Assembly: GCF_900091585.1 (NCBI RefSeq)
Contig: NZ_FMHT01000003.1
Location: forward strand, 682,001 to 746,000
Direction: 5' to 3'
DNA length: 64,000 nt
Source of the DNA: Micromonospora nigra
Lineage (GTDB): Bacteria > Actinomycetota > Actinomycetes > Mycobacteriales > Micromonosporaceae
Shown here: positions 33,562 to 42,410 of the stretch, one piece after another
Layout of the letters: each line of letters begins with the position of its first letter
Numbering within the stretch: position 1 is the first letter of the stretch
Program-made: the position numbers and the translations under genes
Notes under the pieces: model-generated
Database searches by the model: none
The model's input: only the letters and a program-made list of their open reading frames with translations
Told to the model about the DNA's origin: nothing

Positions 33562-35566
33562 GCCCGCTCCTCCAACCACATCCGGTCGTCCCGCCGAGAC
33601 CAGTCGTCCCCTGGACATGATCCGGCCACGGCAGCCGGACCCGCACCACCGTCCCGCCGGCCGGGTTGTCCCCGATCTCGCAACGTCCCCCGAGTTCGGC
33701 CGCACGCTGCCGGATCGAGTCCAGACCGACTCCGCCGGGCCGGGGACGGGCCGCGCCGACACCGTCGTCGACCACCTCCAACAGCAGAAAGCCGTTGTCA
33801 TGGCCGACCCGGACGTCGCACCGACCGGCCCGGGCATGCCGGGCCACATTGGACAACGCCTCGGCCACGATCCGGTACGCTGCCACCTCCACCGCCGCTG
33901 GCAGCACCCGCAGATCGTCGCCGACGTACAGCCGTACCCGCAGCCCTGGTCCGTCGAAGCGCTGGCACTCGGCCCCCAGCGCCGCCTGCAGCCCCTGGTC
34001 GAGGGCAGCCGGGCGGAGCTGGTCGACCAGCCGGCGGACCTCCGCCGTGCAGGTACGCAGGTCCTCGGCCAGCTCGTTCAGGATCGACCCGAGGCGGTCG
34101 CCACCGCCGGCGAGTTTGCTGGCCGCCCGCACCTGCATCGACATGCCGGCGAAGGTCGGTCCCAGACCGTCGTGCAGGTCCCGACGAAGTCTGCGGCGTT
34201 CCTCCTCGCGGGCCAGGACCAGCCGTTCCCGGGAGTCCCGCAGCTCGCGGATCAACCGCGCGGTCGCCACCGCCACCGAGGCGTGCCGGGCGACGTCGCT
34301 GAGCAACCGGCGCTCCACCGGCGTGAAGCGGTCGCCGGGGCGGCGGTGCGCCACGACCAACTGACCGATCCGCTCGCCGTGAGTCACCATGGCGAAGCAC
34401 TCGGTCGATCCGGTCGACCGGCCGTACACCGCGTCGGCCAGGTCGGCACCGGCCGGATCGTCGACCTCCACGGCGACGTACGGCACCCGCAGCGACAGGG
34501 CGATCGTGCCGGTCAGCAGCGCCGGCACGGCGTGCGGCTGCACGGTGTTCGCCAGCAGTCCACCCAGGCGGGTCAACACCCCGTACGGATCGTCGCGGTC
34601 GCCGTACAACAGCCGGTTGACGCCGCGCTGCACCCGGTGGCGCACCGGCTCGAAGGTGACCGCGATCAGCCCGGTCGCCGCCAGCGAGGCGTTCGACGTG
34701 TCACCGGCGAGGAGCAGGTCCCGCAGCAGCGCGACGGTGGCCACGAAACCGGCGATGACCAGCAGACTCATCACCGACCAGACCAACATCCGGTTGATCA
34801 CCTGTTCCAGCTGGTAGAGCCGGTACCGCAGCACCGCCAGGGTCAGTCCGCCCGGAACGGCCACCACCATCAGCACCCAGGCACCGGCCAGGTTCAGCCC
34901 GTCGAGCACGAGACCGAGCAGGAACAGCGCCCCGGCGACGAACAGGCAGGCGAGCTGCTGACGGGTCTCACCCCACGCGCGGCGCCACCGGCGCACCAGC
35001 GACCACAGGACCGCACCCACAGCGAGCAGTTCCACGGCGATCGCCACCAGGGCGAACCGGACGAGCAACTGCGCCCGGCCGGTGGCGGCCAGTTCACCGG
35101 TCAACAGCAGGCCACGCGGGTCGTCGACGGCGGCCGCCGCGAACCCGGCGGTGGAGATCGCCGCGCAGCCGACGAGGACAGCGGCCACGACCCGCCATCG
35201 CGGACCCGGCAGCCGCCCGTCCGGGAAGACCAGCAGAGCCAGGAAGACCAGGGTGTACGGCGGCCACCACAGCCACTGCGCCAACCAGGCCAGCGGCAGC
35301 CACGACGACCAGCTCAGCGCGAGCGTCTCGCCGACGGCGAGCAGGCCGGCGGCAAGCATCAGTCGACCGACCGGGTGACCGGCGACGCCGGCCAGCACCA
35401 GCCCACCACACGCGGTGAACGCCGCGGCGAAGACCGCGGTGAGTGAGCTGGGCCCGAGAAGCGCACCGTCGCGCTGGTGGAACTGTCCGGCCAGGACGAG
35501 CAGCGCCACGACCACTGTCGCCCCGGCCAGCGGCAAGCGGCGTACGCGGTGATTGTCCGATGCCAC
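33530..35566 (-). CDS. Membrane sensor histidine kinase (HisKA_3 / NarX-DesK type)
   Basis: A 678-residue kinase. The N-terminal 300 residues hold about eight hydrophobic segments (for example AGATVVVALLVLAG at 14-27 and WVLMVVAVPGGLTLAVL near 230). A GAF-like middle follows (about 320-440). The dimerisation and phosphoacceptor motif is RRLRRDLHDGLGP near 460, with His as the autophosphorylation site. The HATPase domain includes AEALSNVARHA (N box) and DDGVGA (G1), and ends with a GGTVVRVRLPW stretch. Cognate partner: the response regulator gene that overlaps its 3' end. ATG at 35566 precedes the first membrane helix directly. The signal sensed is unknown; the GAF-like region leaves room for redox, gas or small-molecule sensing. 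Confidence 0.93.
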   Translation of the reverse strand: MASDNHRVRRLPLAGATVVVALLVLAGQFHQRDGALLGPSSLTAVFAAAFTACGGLVLAGVAGHPVGRLMLAAGLLAVGETLALSWSSWLPLAWLAQWLWWPPYTLVFLALLVFPDGRLPGPRWRVVAAVLVGCAAISTAGFAAAAVDDPRGLLLTGELAATGRAQLLVRFALVAIAVELLAVGAVLWSLVRRWRRAWGETRQQLACLFVAGALFLLGLVLDGLNLAGAWVLMVVAVPGGLTLAVLRYRLYQLEQVINRMLVWSVMSLLVIAGFVATVALLRDLLLAGDTSNASLAATGLIAVTFEPVRHRVQRGVNRLLYGDRDDPYGVLTRLGGLLANTVQPHAVPALLTGTIALSLRVPYVAVEVDDPAGADLADAVYGRSTGSTECFAMVTHGERIGQLVVAHRRPGDRFTPVERRLLSDVARHASVAVATARLIRELRDSRERLVLAREEERRRLRRDLHDGLGPTFAGMSMQVRAASKLAGGGDRLGSILNELAEDLRTCTAEVRRLVDQLRPAALDQGLQAALGAECQRFDGPGLRVRLYVGDDLRVLPAAVEVAAYRIVAEALSNVARHARAGRCDVRVGHDNGFLLLEVVDDGVGAARPRPGGVGLDSIRQRAAELGGRCEIGDNPAGGTVVRVRLPWPDHVQGTTGLGGTTGCGWRSGHAGTGAGADR

Positions 35567-35593
35567 GGCGACCTCCCGCCTCGACGAGGCCGG

Positions 35594-36058
35594 TCAGTGT
35601 GCCCAGCCGGCCGCGTGCATCGCGTTGTGCAGGAAGTTGCCCTGGTTGCCCTCGTGGTGCCGGGGCAACAGGTCGATGTCGTCGGTCAGCCTGCGGCCGG
35701 GCGGTGGCAGGCTGGCGACGGCCTCGGCGACACTCAACCGGGCCCGTTCGGCGACGTCCGGGTAGGTGGTGAGGAACCACTCCACGTGGTCCCGCACCGC
35801 TTGTAGGCGATGCTGGATCGCGGTGGGGTCGGCCGGCTCGTCGCCGGGTCGCAGGTCGATCAGCACCCACTGCGCATCGAACACCGGGGCGAGCCGGCGT
35901 CCGGTGGCGTCGAAGAACTCGACGGCACCACCGAGCTTGTCGCCCTCAGCCGGCTCGGCCAGCAGTTCGGCCAGGTCGGCGTAGGTGTGCGCGAAGGTGT
36001 TGTCGCTCGCGATCAGCAGGATCCGGTTGTCGGCTCCACCGCCAGTTGCCAACCCCAT
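35594..36058 (-). CDS. Uncharacterised 154-residue protein
   Basis: I do not recognise this family. The protein is soluble and acidic, with no signal peptide or membrane helix. It starts MGLATGGGADNRILLIASDN and contains a Pro-bracketed segment DEPADPTAIQHRLQAVRDHVEWFLTTYPD that should be helical. The C-terminus is rich in His and Asn (PRHHEGNQGNFLHNAMHAAGW). A good ribosome site (GAGGAGAGGAAAG) precedes the ATG. It sits 27 bp upstream of the histidine kinase start, in the same direction, so it may be co-transcribed with the two-component genes and act as an accessory. No function is proposed. Confidence 0.75.
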   Translation of the reverse strand: MGLATGGGADNRILLIASDNTFAHTYADLAELLAEPAEGDKLGGAVEFFDATGRRLAPVFDAQWVLIDLRPGDEPADPTAIQHRLQAVRDHVEWFLTTYPDVAERARLSVAEAVASLPPPGRRLTDDIDLLPRHHEGNQGNFLHNAMHAAGWAH

Positions 36059-36100
36059 TGGACTTTCCTCTCCTCAGCACCAGTTCGTCGATGGCGAACG

Positions 36101-36135
36101 GTGGGTCGGGACGCCCCCCGGTCGTCCCGACCCAC
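36101..36135 (-). terminator. Strong hairpin downstream of the large exported-protein gene
   Basis: A perfect 13-bp stem (GTGGGTCGGGACG at 36101-36113 pairs with 36123-36135) with a 9-base loop. It lies 26 bp after the stop at 36161 in the direction of transcription and before the next start at 36058. Placement and strength fit a factor-independent or L-shaped actinomycete terminator; there is no clear T tract. Confidence 0.75.
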
Positions 36136-36160
36136 CTGCTTGCCTACAGACCTGACGCTT

Positions 36161-39100
36161 TCAGTGCAGGTTTGCGTTGACAGCGCGGGTGTAGTCGACC
36201 GAGGCGGTCACCTTCGGCAGGCCTTCGACGTGGCTGCCGGCGGCGATCCGACCCGACCAGTGCGCGTACCGCTCGGCGAGCAGTCCGACCCGGATGTCGC
36301 CGACGCTGACCAGACACGAGCCGATGGGATCCCGCGGCCTGCCCGGCACGTCGGCCTGGGGGCAGGCGAAACCGTACTGCGGTTGTCCCGTGCGGGGGTC
36401 GAATCCGGACCGGTCGTTGGCGCAGGGATCCCAGGAATCCGTCTGTACGCAGTCGTCGTAGTTGCCCAACGCACGCAGGAACGTGTTCCGGAAGTGTTGG
36501 TTCGCCGTCTGGTCGACGTCGGTGCGTGGCCGCGACCAGTCGCTGGGCAGCGCCCGGGTGCCGAACAGCATGCCACTCATCGCGTCGTCGGACTCCAACG
36601 CCGTGGCCCAACCCAGCTCCGAGTACGCCTGCAGCATGCGGACGGCGTCGGAGACGGCCTTGCCGCGCTGCCACAGGATCCGGGAGTTGTCCCAGCCATG
36701 CCCACCGGCCGGCGGGTTGACGCCGCTGCCGTCGAGCAACACCCGGTAGAAGTAGCGCTGCCGACCGGCGAGCATCGCGGCGGCCTTGGCGCGGGCGGTC
36801 TCGGTCGCGGCAGCGACCGGCGCCACCGGGGCCGACTCGAACGCCGGCCGGTAGTTGGTGTTCCACCGCTGGTTCAGGTAGTGCACCTCGTCGTAGCAGT
36901 AGCCGTTGGGCTCGTGCGACCGCACGTCCCACGAGCAGTAGACACCGATCGGGAAGACCCGGGTGGCGGTCTGCGCGACCTGCCAGTCACCGCCGTGCCA
37001 CCTGACCCGCGACCGCACGGTGACCTGGAGGTCGCCGCTGGTGGTGTGGAAGCGCGGGCCCTCGTTCTCCACGACGTTGACGAAACGCGCCTCGTAGCAG
37101 GTGTGGAACTCGGGTCGCTTCGCGGTCGGCAGACCGTGGTCGGCGAGGTGGTACGCGTTGGGCAGGGTGGCTCGCCGCAGTGTGGACGGCACGGCGCGGG
37201 ATCCCTGGACGTTCGAGCACGACGACATCGTCGACGCCTCCGGGATCCGGGCCGTGACCGCCTGGTCGGCATCACCCCAGAGGTCGTACTGCGGCAACGG
37301 CACGTCGTGGCCGTTCCACATGACGGCCCGACGGATCTCCTCCACCTGGGCGGCCCAGCCGGCCATCGCGTCGCGGTAGTCCTGCACCAGCGTGGTGAAC
37401 AGCGGGTTGGTGGCGCCGCCGGTGGCGGGTTTGCTGAACTGGCGTACCCGCTGGTTGATCTGGTCCCCGGCGTCGGCGATCGCCTCCGCGCGGGCGCTGG
37501 TGACCTGGGCAGCGTAGGTCGGGTTCTCCAGTTGCAGGATGTTGTAGGTGCGGGCGGCGGTGCTCCACGCCCCCGGGTGGGCCACCCGCTCGTTGGGCCA
37601 GTCGCCGCCGACCCTGCCGGCCGCCCAACTGGTCAGGTAGTTGATCGACCCCTCCGGCAGGTAGGTGTTCAACACCGACACCGGGTCGGCCTGGTTGGCG
37701 CCCTCCGGCGCGGTGAACGTGACCTGGTTCGCGGCGGTGACGGTGGCGAACTTGAACGTCGGCGACTCCGCCTTCGGGTAGTAGACGGTGGCGTAGTCCG
37801 GGATCGGCACGCCGGCGATCTCCCTGTGGTGCACGTACGTGGTGATCACCGTGTTCAGGTCGCCCTGCTCGATGCCCTGCAGCGCGACGTGGATCGCCAG
37901 TGCCATCGAGTCGATCTTGCTTTCGATGGTCTGCAACTGGGTGGCGATCTGCCCGAGCCGGGCGCGAACCTCGGCCACCGAGCGGGTCAGGTCGGTGAGC
38001 AGGCCGACCAGGTCGGCGTACATGGTGTTGAGGGCGGTTTCGATCCGGTCGAACCGACTGTTCATTCCCACCGCGAGCCGGTTGATCTGCTCGCGCAGCT
38101 TGGCGATCTCGCCGAGGATGAGCGCGTTCGGGTCGGGGCCGCTGCCGGCGAAGAGCGACACCAGGCTCATCGCCGCGCCGAGCAGGTTACCGGTGAGCAC
38201 CGCGGTACCCATCGCCGTCGCCGCCGCCGTCAGGCCCTGCCCCAGCACGGTCGTCATGTAGGTGTTGATCGCGGTCACCGAGGTCACGATCGCCTTGCCC
38301 ACCGTCTGCAACTGCTTGCCGAACCGCGGGTCGGCGAAGCCCATCAGGGTGGAGAGCACGTCGACCGTCGCACCGAGACCCTCGAAGACCTTCTTGTTGC
38401 TCTCGGTCCTGACCCGCTCGGCCTCGCGGGTGGCGGCGTCCGGCTTCGGGTCCTGGTTGAGCACGTACGTCGTCGAGTAGTGGATCACCTCGGTGATCCG
38501 GGTGTCCGCGTCGGATCCCAACACCGTCAGCACCCGGGTGGCCTGCTGCTCGACCAGCGCCTTGTACCCGGCCGCGTCGCCTCTCTCGGCACGCAGCGCG
38601 GCCAGCGGCACGTAATGGCCGAGCGTGCCGGGGTTCCCGGAGCGCGGCGGGTGGATCTGCACGGCCAGCAGGGTCGCCTCGCCGGCCCGCACACTGGCGC
38701 CGGCGCGGGCCGCGAACGCTGTGTCCCAGCCGGTCGCCAACGCGTCGTCGGTGGTGGCCCGCTCGTGCAGGGTCCGCCAGGTCGAGCCGGCGACGTCCCG
38801 CACCCGGGCGTTCCACGCCGCGTCCTGGTAGCCGCCCCGGACCAGGTCGAGGGCGTCCTGGACCACGTTGGCCCCTTCGGCGCCGACCGTGCTGGTCAGG
38901 AACGCCCGGACCGCCGGACCGTTCGCCCTGGCCGGGCTGCCGGGCCCGGCGAGCTTCGCCAGCACCGCCGAGGCGAACGCGAACCGGGAGAGCTGGTCAC
39001 CCCGGCTGTCCGGCACCGCCTGGTCGGCCAGCGCCCGCACCGCCGCCGCGTGCGCGGCCACGTCGCCGCTGCTGGCGGCCGGGTTCGCCGACCGCCAGTC

Positions 39101-39343
39101 CAGCAACTCGGCGGTGAGCAGGGCATTCTTCAGCCCACCGGTGTCCGGCCCGGTCAGCTGCACGGCCGCGGCGAACAACGCCGCCTGCGCCTGGCCTTCG
39201 TCGAACGCCACCGGGTCGGACGCCCGTACCGGTGTCTGGTGGGCGGTCGCCACCATCAGCCCGGCCAGGACGACGGCACAACCCCGCCACCACGGACCAG
39301 TGCCGGGCCGTCTCCGGCCGCGCGGTATTCCTCTCGTACGCAC
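36161..39343 (-). CDS. Large exported protein with hydrophobic segment and coiled coil; function unknown
   Basis: A 1060-residue protein. GTG at 39343 is chosen because GAGGAG lies just upstream and a typical signal peptide follows: Arg-rich N-region, then GCAVVLAGLMVATA, then a cut near VRA-S. Centre of the protein (about 345-500): a long hydrophobic, Gly/Ala-rich stretch (AVLTGNLLGAAMSLVSLFAGSG near 400) followed directly by amphipathic heptad-like helices (RFDRIETALNTMYADLVGLL, VRARLGQIATQLQTIESKID near 440-500). The C-terminal half has many Trp, Tyr and Cys residues, suggesting a beta-rich, disulfide-bonded domain. No enzymatic motif is recognised. The hydrophobic-plus-coiled-coil core resembles helical pore-forming toxins in general plan only. 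GGGAC-N4-GTCCC dyads lie upstream and a terminator downstream, so it is probably monocistronic. Confidence 0.85.
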   Translation of the reverse strand: MRTRGIPRGRRRPGTGPWWRGCAVVLAGLMVATAHQTPVRASDPVAFDEGQAQAALFAAAVQLTGPDTGGLKNALLTAELLDWRSANPAASSGDVAAHAAAVRALADQAVPDSRGDQLSRFAFASAVLAKLAGPGSPARANGPAVRAFLTSTVGAEGANVVQDALDLVRGGYQDAAWNARVRDVAGSTWRTLHERATTDDALATGWDTAFAARAGASVRAGEATLLAVQIHPPRSGNPGTLGHYVPLAALRAERGDAAGYKALVEQQATRVLTVLGSDADTRITEVIHYSTTYVLNQDPKPDAATREAERVRTESNKKVFEGLGATVDVLSTLMGFADPRFGKQLQTVGKAIVTSVTAINTYMTTVLGQGLTAAATAMGTAVLTGNLLGAAMSLVSLFAGSGPDPNALILGEIAKLREQINRLAVGMNSRFDRIETALNTMYADLVGLLTDLTRSVAEVRARLGQIATQLQTIESKIDSMALAIHVALQGIEQGDLNTVITTYVHHREIAGVPIPDYATVYYPKAESPTFKFATVTAANQVTFTAPEGANQADPVSVLNTYLPEGSINYLTSWAAGRVGGDWPNERVAHPGAWSTAARTYNILQLENPTYAAQVTSARAEAIADAGDQINQRVRQFSKPATGGATNPLFTTLVQDYRDAMAGWAAQVEEIRRAVMWNGHDVPLPQYDLWGDADQAVTARIPEASTMSSCSNVQGSRAVPSTLRRATLPNAYHLADHGLPTAKRPEFHTCYEARFVNVVENEGPRFHTTSGDLQVTVRSRVRWHGGDWQVAQTATRVFPIGVYCSWDVRSHEPNGYCYDEVHYLNQRWNTNYRPAFESAPVAPVAAATETARAKAAAMLAGRQRYFYRVLLDGSGVNPPAGGHGWDNSRILWQRGKAVSDAVRMLQAYSELGWATALESDDAMSGMLFGTRALPSDWSRPRTDVDQTANQHFRNTFLRALGNYDDCVQTDSWDPCANDRSGFDPRTGQPQYGFACPQADVPGRPRDPIGSCLVSVGDIRVGLLAERYAHWSGRIAAGSHVEGLPKVTASVDYTRAVNANLH

Positions 39344-39411
39344 CACGTGCTCCTCTGGCCAGGCGGGCCGCTGCCCGGCCCGCTTCCTGTGGCGCACACA
39401 GTGCCGGGCCG

Positions 39412-39464
39412 GTCGTCCCGACCGACAGGGACGGTCGTCCCACCCGGGTCGGGACAGCCGTCCC
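39412..39464. promoter_or_regulatory. Tandem GGGAC-N4-GTCCC dyads (DosR/DevR-like boxes)
   Basis: Two 14-bp dyads, GGGACGGTCGTCCC (39428-39441) and GGGACAGCCGTCCC (39451-39464), have centres 23 bp apart, about two helical turns. A related GGTCG-N3-CGACC dyad lies at 39412-39424. They sit 85-121 bp upstream of the GTG of the exported-protein gene and 162-198 bp upstream of the divergent membrane-protein gene. The dyad matches the core of the mycobacterial DosR box (GGGAC-N4-GTCCC), and tandem spacing is typical there. Inference: binding sites for a NarL-family regulator, possibly the one at 32878-33561. Confidence 0.6.
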
Positions 39465-39625
39465 GGCACCGACCGCCGGTGAGAGGCCCGTACCCATCGA
39501 CGAGTTCGCGCTCCGGCGCGAACGCCCGCACCGGAGCCGTGTGCGTCGCCCGGTCGACACCAACCCGTCGGCACGTCACCAGCCCGGAGCTGTTTGTTCA
39601 GGCCGCTCCGGGGTAGGCCACCGGC

Positions 39626-40075
39626 ATGCGACAGCTTCCCAGCGCAGCACTCGCCGGTGCTGCCGGCTCCACCGCGCTGAACATCGTCACTTACCTGGAC
39701 ATGACGCTGCGTGCCCGACCCGCGAGCCAGACCCCCGAGCGGACCGCCGACCGGCTCGCCAGTACCCTGCACGTCGACCTTGGCGACGAGCAGACCGCCG
39801 CCAACCGGCGCGCCGGGATCGGCCCGTTGCTGGGATACGCCGCCGGTATCGGCGCCGCCGCCCTGTACGCCCTCGCCGCCCCTGGCCGCCCCCGCTGGAC
39901 CACCGCCACCGCCGCGCTCACCGTTACCGCGATGATCGCCGCCTCCACGCCGATGACCATGCTCAAGGTGACCGACCCGCGGACGTGGAGTGCCGCCGAC
40001 TGGATGGCCGACCTGATACCGCACCTCGCGTACGGCGCGGTCACCGCGACGACCTACCGGGCCTTGAGGTCCTGA
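39626..40075 (+). CDS. Small predicted membrane protein
   Basis: A 149-residue protein with four likely hydrophobic helices: ALAGAAGSTALNIVTYLDM (8-26), LLGYAAGIGAAALYALAAPG (about 68-87), TAALTVTAMIAASTP (about 94-108) and a weaker C-terminal one around LIPHLAYGAVTATTY. No catalytic motif is recognised; the pattern resembles small uncharacterised actinobacterial integral membrane proteins. GGGTAGG precedes the ATG at good spacing. It is divergent from the exported-protein gene, sharing a 282-bp intergenic region that carries the GGGAC-N4-GTCCC dyads, so the two may be regulated together. Confidence 0.75.
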   Translation: MRQLPSAALAGAAGSTALNIVTYLDMTLRARPASQTPERTADRLASTLHVDLGDEQTAANRRAGIGPLLGYAAGIGAAALYALAAPGRPRWTTATAALTVTAMIAASTPMTMLKVTDPRTWSAADWMADLIPHLAYGAVTATTYRALRS

Positions 40076-40408
40076 CCCCGGGCTGGACCCGGGTGCCGTC
40101 GTCGCAGCCGCCGGTACGCCACACCGAACACGACCGTCAAGAGCAACGCCTGCCGCGAGCTACGGCTCGCCTGCCCCTGAGAAGCGGGTCGCTGCCGGTC
40201 CCTCGCTGGTGGTGCACGGGTTGCGGTGGTTGCACCGCTGCAACACCGTCCGATGCCGTTCTCGGCCCGGTGAGAGCAGCAACCGATCACCGACGAGAAG
40301 CACCCCGGCCAGCGCCAGCCATACCGGCCCGGCCCAACATGAACCCCGTGTCCGAGATCAGGGGTCAAGCCCGTGCCGGCCGCCACCACAGGGACGCGCT
40401 CGGGCCGG
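40076..40408. other. Intergenic stretch, no supported gene
   Basis: A 333-bp gap between two convergent genes. A leftward frame in it ends with a hydrophobic-then-basic tail (QALLLTVVFGVAYRRLRRR), and another frame nearby reads like a hydrophobic helix. They are out of register and have no clear start, so at most this is a decayed small membrane-protein gene. No strong hairpin was seen. Confidence 0.4.
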
Positions 40409-41875
40409 TCAGGGGGTTACCGGGATGTTGGTCAAGCCCGACGCGGCATTACGGAAAGTGTTCGACGCGTATACGACATTGAGGTTGCCGGAACACTTCG
40501 ACCGGGAGGTGATGTAGACGGCGTAGACCCCGACCCCGCCGAGGTCGGACGAGTTGGACCGCCACACGTTGCCGCATCCGTTCTGGAACGTCGGTGTCGT
40601 GGTCGGGTTGTGCGTCTCGTACCCGTTGGCGAACGTCCCCGGCGGGGCGAACGTGCCGGTGTTGTTCTCGATCACGTACCCGCTGCCCTTGACGTCCACC
40701 CACGAGTCCGCCGAGTTCTGGCCGGCGATACCGCGCCCGTCGAAGGTGTTGTCCCGGATCACACCATTGAGGGTGCCCTCCTTCACGTCGACGTGCTCGG
40801 CAGCGACGTACGGGCCGATCCGGTTGCCGATCACCTGCACGCGGTCGGAGCGGTCGGCGCCGCCGGAGTTGCCGTGACAGTTCCAGTTCGACCCGGCCGA
40901 GCCGATGTAGACGCCCTCCCCGTATCGGGGCTGCACCAGCCCGGTGTGCTCGACCACCGAGTTGCGGATGATCCCGTCGGCCGACGAGCGACGGAAGTGC
41001 ACCCCCTCTTCGTCGATGTGGTGTACATGCAGGCCGTCGATAGTGACGTGGGGGGAGTTGTCCAGCACGACACCCTTCTTCGAGTCCCTGACCGTGAAGC
41101 CGACCAGGTTCCAGTGCGGGGCGTCGACCAGCCACAACCCGTATCCCGGATCCCAGCCGACAGTCGGGTTCGGACACGACGGCGCACTGCCGGACGGCCC
41201 GTCGTTGACCAGGACCGCCGTACGCGGCCCGGTCAGGGTGATCGGTTGGGCGGAGGTACCGGACCGGCGGGCAAGGAACGACCCGCGATACTCCCCTGAC
41301 GCCAACCGGATCGTCTGCCCTGGCACGGCGGCGGCCAGTGCCGTGCTGAGCTGGGCTCCGGTCGCCACATCGACGACGTCGCCGCTGCCCGTCGGCGACG
41401 GGCTCGGTGAGGATGACGGGGTCGGACTCGGCGACGGGCTGGACGACGGGCCGGGTGTCGTCGTCTGACTCGGCGACGGCGTGCCGGCGGAGCACGGCAC
41501 GCCGTTGACGGTGCAGTTGTACGGCAGACCCAGGCCGCTGACGTTGAAGCCGAAGCTCTCCTGCGCACCGGGGACGATGTCGCCGTTGTAGGCGGCGTTG
41601 ACGAACGTGTGATGCTGCCCGCTGCCGGTAGGCACCGAGCTCCACGAGTTGGTGATCGTGGTGCCGGCCGGCAGGTCGAACTCCACGGTCCACGTGCTGG
41701 AGGCAGCGTCGCCGACATTGACTATGGCGACGGTGGCACCGTACCCGGTGTTCCAGACCGAGGTCTGCACGATGTTGACGGTCAGCAATGGCCCCGCCGC
41801 AAGCGCGGGTACCGCGACGGTTACCGAAAAGGCCAGGAAGATCGCGGCCAGGCCGATCAGAACACGGTGACGCAT
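40409..41875 (-). CDS. Exported CBM2 / parallel beta-helix protein (polysaccharide-acting candidate)
   Basis: A 488-residue protein. ATG at 41875 is chosen because AGGAG lies 5 bp upstream and a signal peptide follows (MRHRVLIGLAAIFLAFSVTV, cut near ALA-AG). Residues about 27-130 are a cellulose/chitin-binding CBM2-like domain with conserved Trp (VWNTGYGATVAIVN, TITNSWSS) and a Cys pair. Then comes a low-complexity Pro/Ser/Thr linker (about 132-165). Residues about 170-488 are a right-handed parallel beta-helix with Asn/Gly-rich turns (VTIDGLHVHHIDEEG, GIIRNSVVEHTG, GVIRDNTFDGRG). Known for this layout: secreted pectate-lyase-like or other polysaccharide-active proteins of soil actinomycetes. 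Catalytic residues are not identifiable by eye. It is not obviously linked to either biosynthetic locus. Confidence 0.88.
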   Translation of the reverse strand: MRHRVLIGLAAIFLAFSVTVAVPALAAGPLLTVNIVQTSVWNTGYGATVAIVNVGDAASSTWTVEFDLPAGTTITNSWSSVPTGSGQHHTFVNAAYNGDIVPGAQESFGFNVSGLGLPYNCTVNGVPCSAGTPSPSQTTTPGPSSSPSPSPTPSSSPSPSPTGSGDVVDVATGAQLSTALAAAVPGQTIRLASGEYRGSFLARRSGTSAQPITLTGPRTAVLVNDGPSGSAPSCPNPTVGWDPGYGLWLVDAPHWNLVGFTVRDSKKGVVLDNSPHVTIDGLHVHHIDEEGVHFRRSSADGIIRNSVVEHTGLVQPRYGEGVYIGSAGSNWNCHGNSGGADRSDRVQVIGNRIGPYVAAEHVDVKEGTLNGVIRDNTFDGRGIAGQNSADSWVDVKGSGYVIENNTGTFAPPGTFANGYETHNPTTTPTFQNGCGNVWRSNSSDLGGVGVYAVYITSRSKCSGNLNVVYASNTFRNAASGLTNIPVTP

Positions 41876-42010
41876 CTCAGCTCCTGATCCGGTGGGAGGA
41901 CGCCACCCACCCGTGCCCACACAGTGTGCGGAAGCGCTCCCATGGAAGCAATGCCGCACCAAGTGCCGTCCTGAGTCCGGGGTGGCGCGGCGCCGCGCCA
42001 CTACACTCAC

Positions 42011-42241
42011 CTACAGCCCCGGTGAAACAAAGTCAGCGTCGAGGCCAAGCCCGACGCTGATTACTGTGACGAAACCGCCGGGCAGGAACGACAGCCCGGC
42101 GTGGTAGAACAGCACCACCCCGACGGCCACGGCTCGCAGCCCGGCGACGTCGCCCCGGAACCGGCTCGGGCCGCGCCCACTCGCCTCCTCGACGCGGGAA
42201 CCGTCCCGGGCAACCTGGTTCGTCAACTCCGGGGAAGTCAC
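42011..42241 (-). pseudogene. Truncated acyltransferase-3 family gene (N-terminal remnant)
   Basis: A 76-codon frame. Its middle, RGDVAGLRAVAVGVVLFYHA, is the start of acyltransferase-3 (OafA/YrhL-type) membrane O-acyltransferases, with the conserved Arg and the catalytic-region His in FYHAG. The family normally continues GGFVGVDVFFVISGF for 350-650 residues. Here the reading changes to unrelated residues just after PGGFV and stops 18 codons later. A 9-bp-stem hairpin occupies the fused tail. This looks like a deletion scar that removed all but the first membrane helix. No active product is expected. Confidence 0.75.
42031..42062 (-). terminator. Hairpin at the end of the truncated acyltransferase
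   Basis: TCAGCGTCG (42033-42041) pairs perfectly with CGACGCTGA (42052-42060) around a 10-base loop; the stem extends by a G-T and an A-T pair. It overlaps the last codons of the acyltransferase remnant and would insulate the CBM2/beta-helix gene from leftward read-through. Confidence 0.55.
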
Positions 42242-42410
42242 CGCGATCCTCGAACTCTGGGCCCGTCTGGCCAGGGAACGCTAGCGACTCTCACAAAAGC
42301 CGGCAACGGCCGCTGTCACGCCCCTGGCGGTCAAGTCGTCTCCCTGGTAACCCTCACCGCACCGGGCTGGCCGGGTGTCCCGTGCCCGGGTAGCCATGCG
42401 AAGGAGAGTC

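Noticed and set aside
39344..40024. N-terminal extension of the large exported protein
   Set aside because: The longer frame overlaps a divergent gene on the other strand, is low-complexity Gly/Arg, and would bury the signal peptide and ribosome site at 39343.
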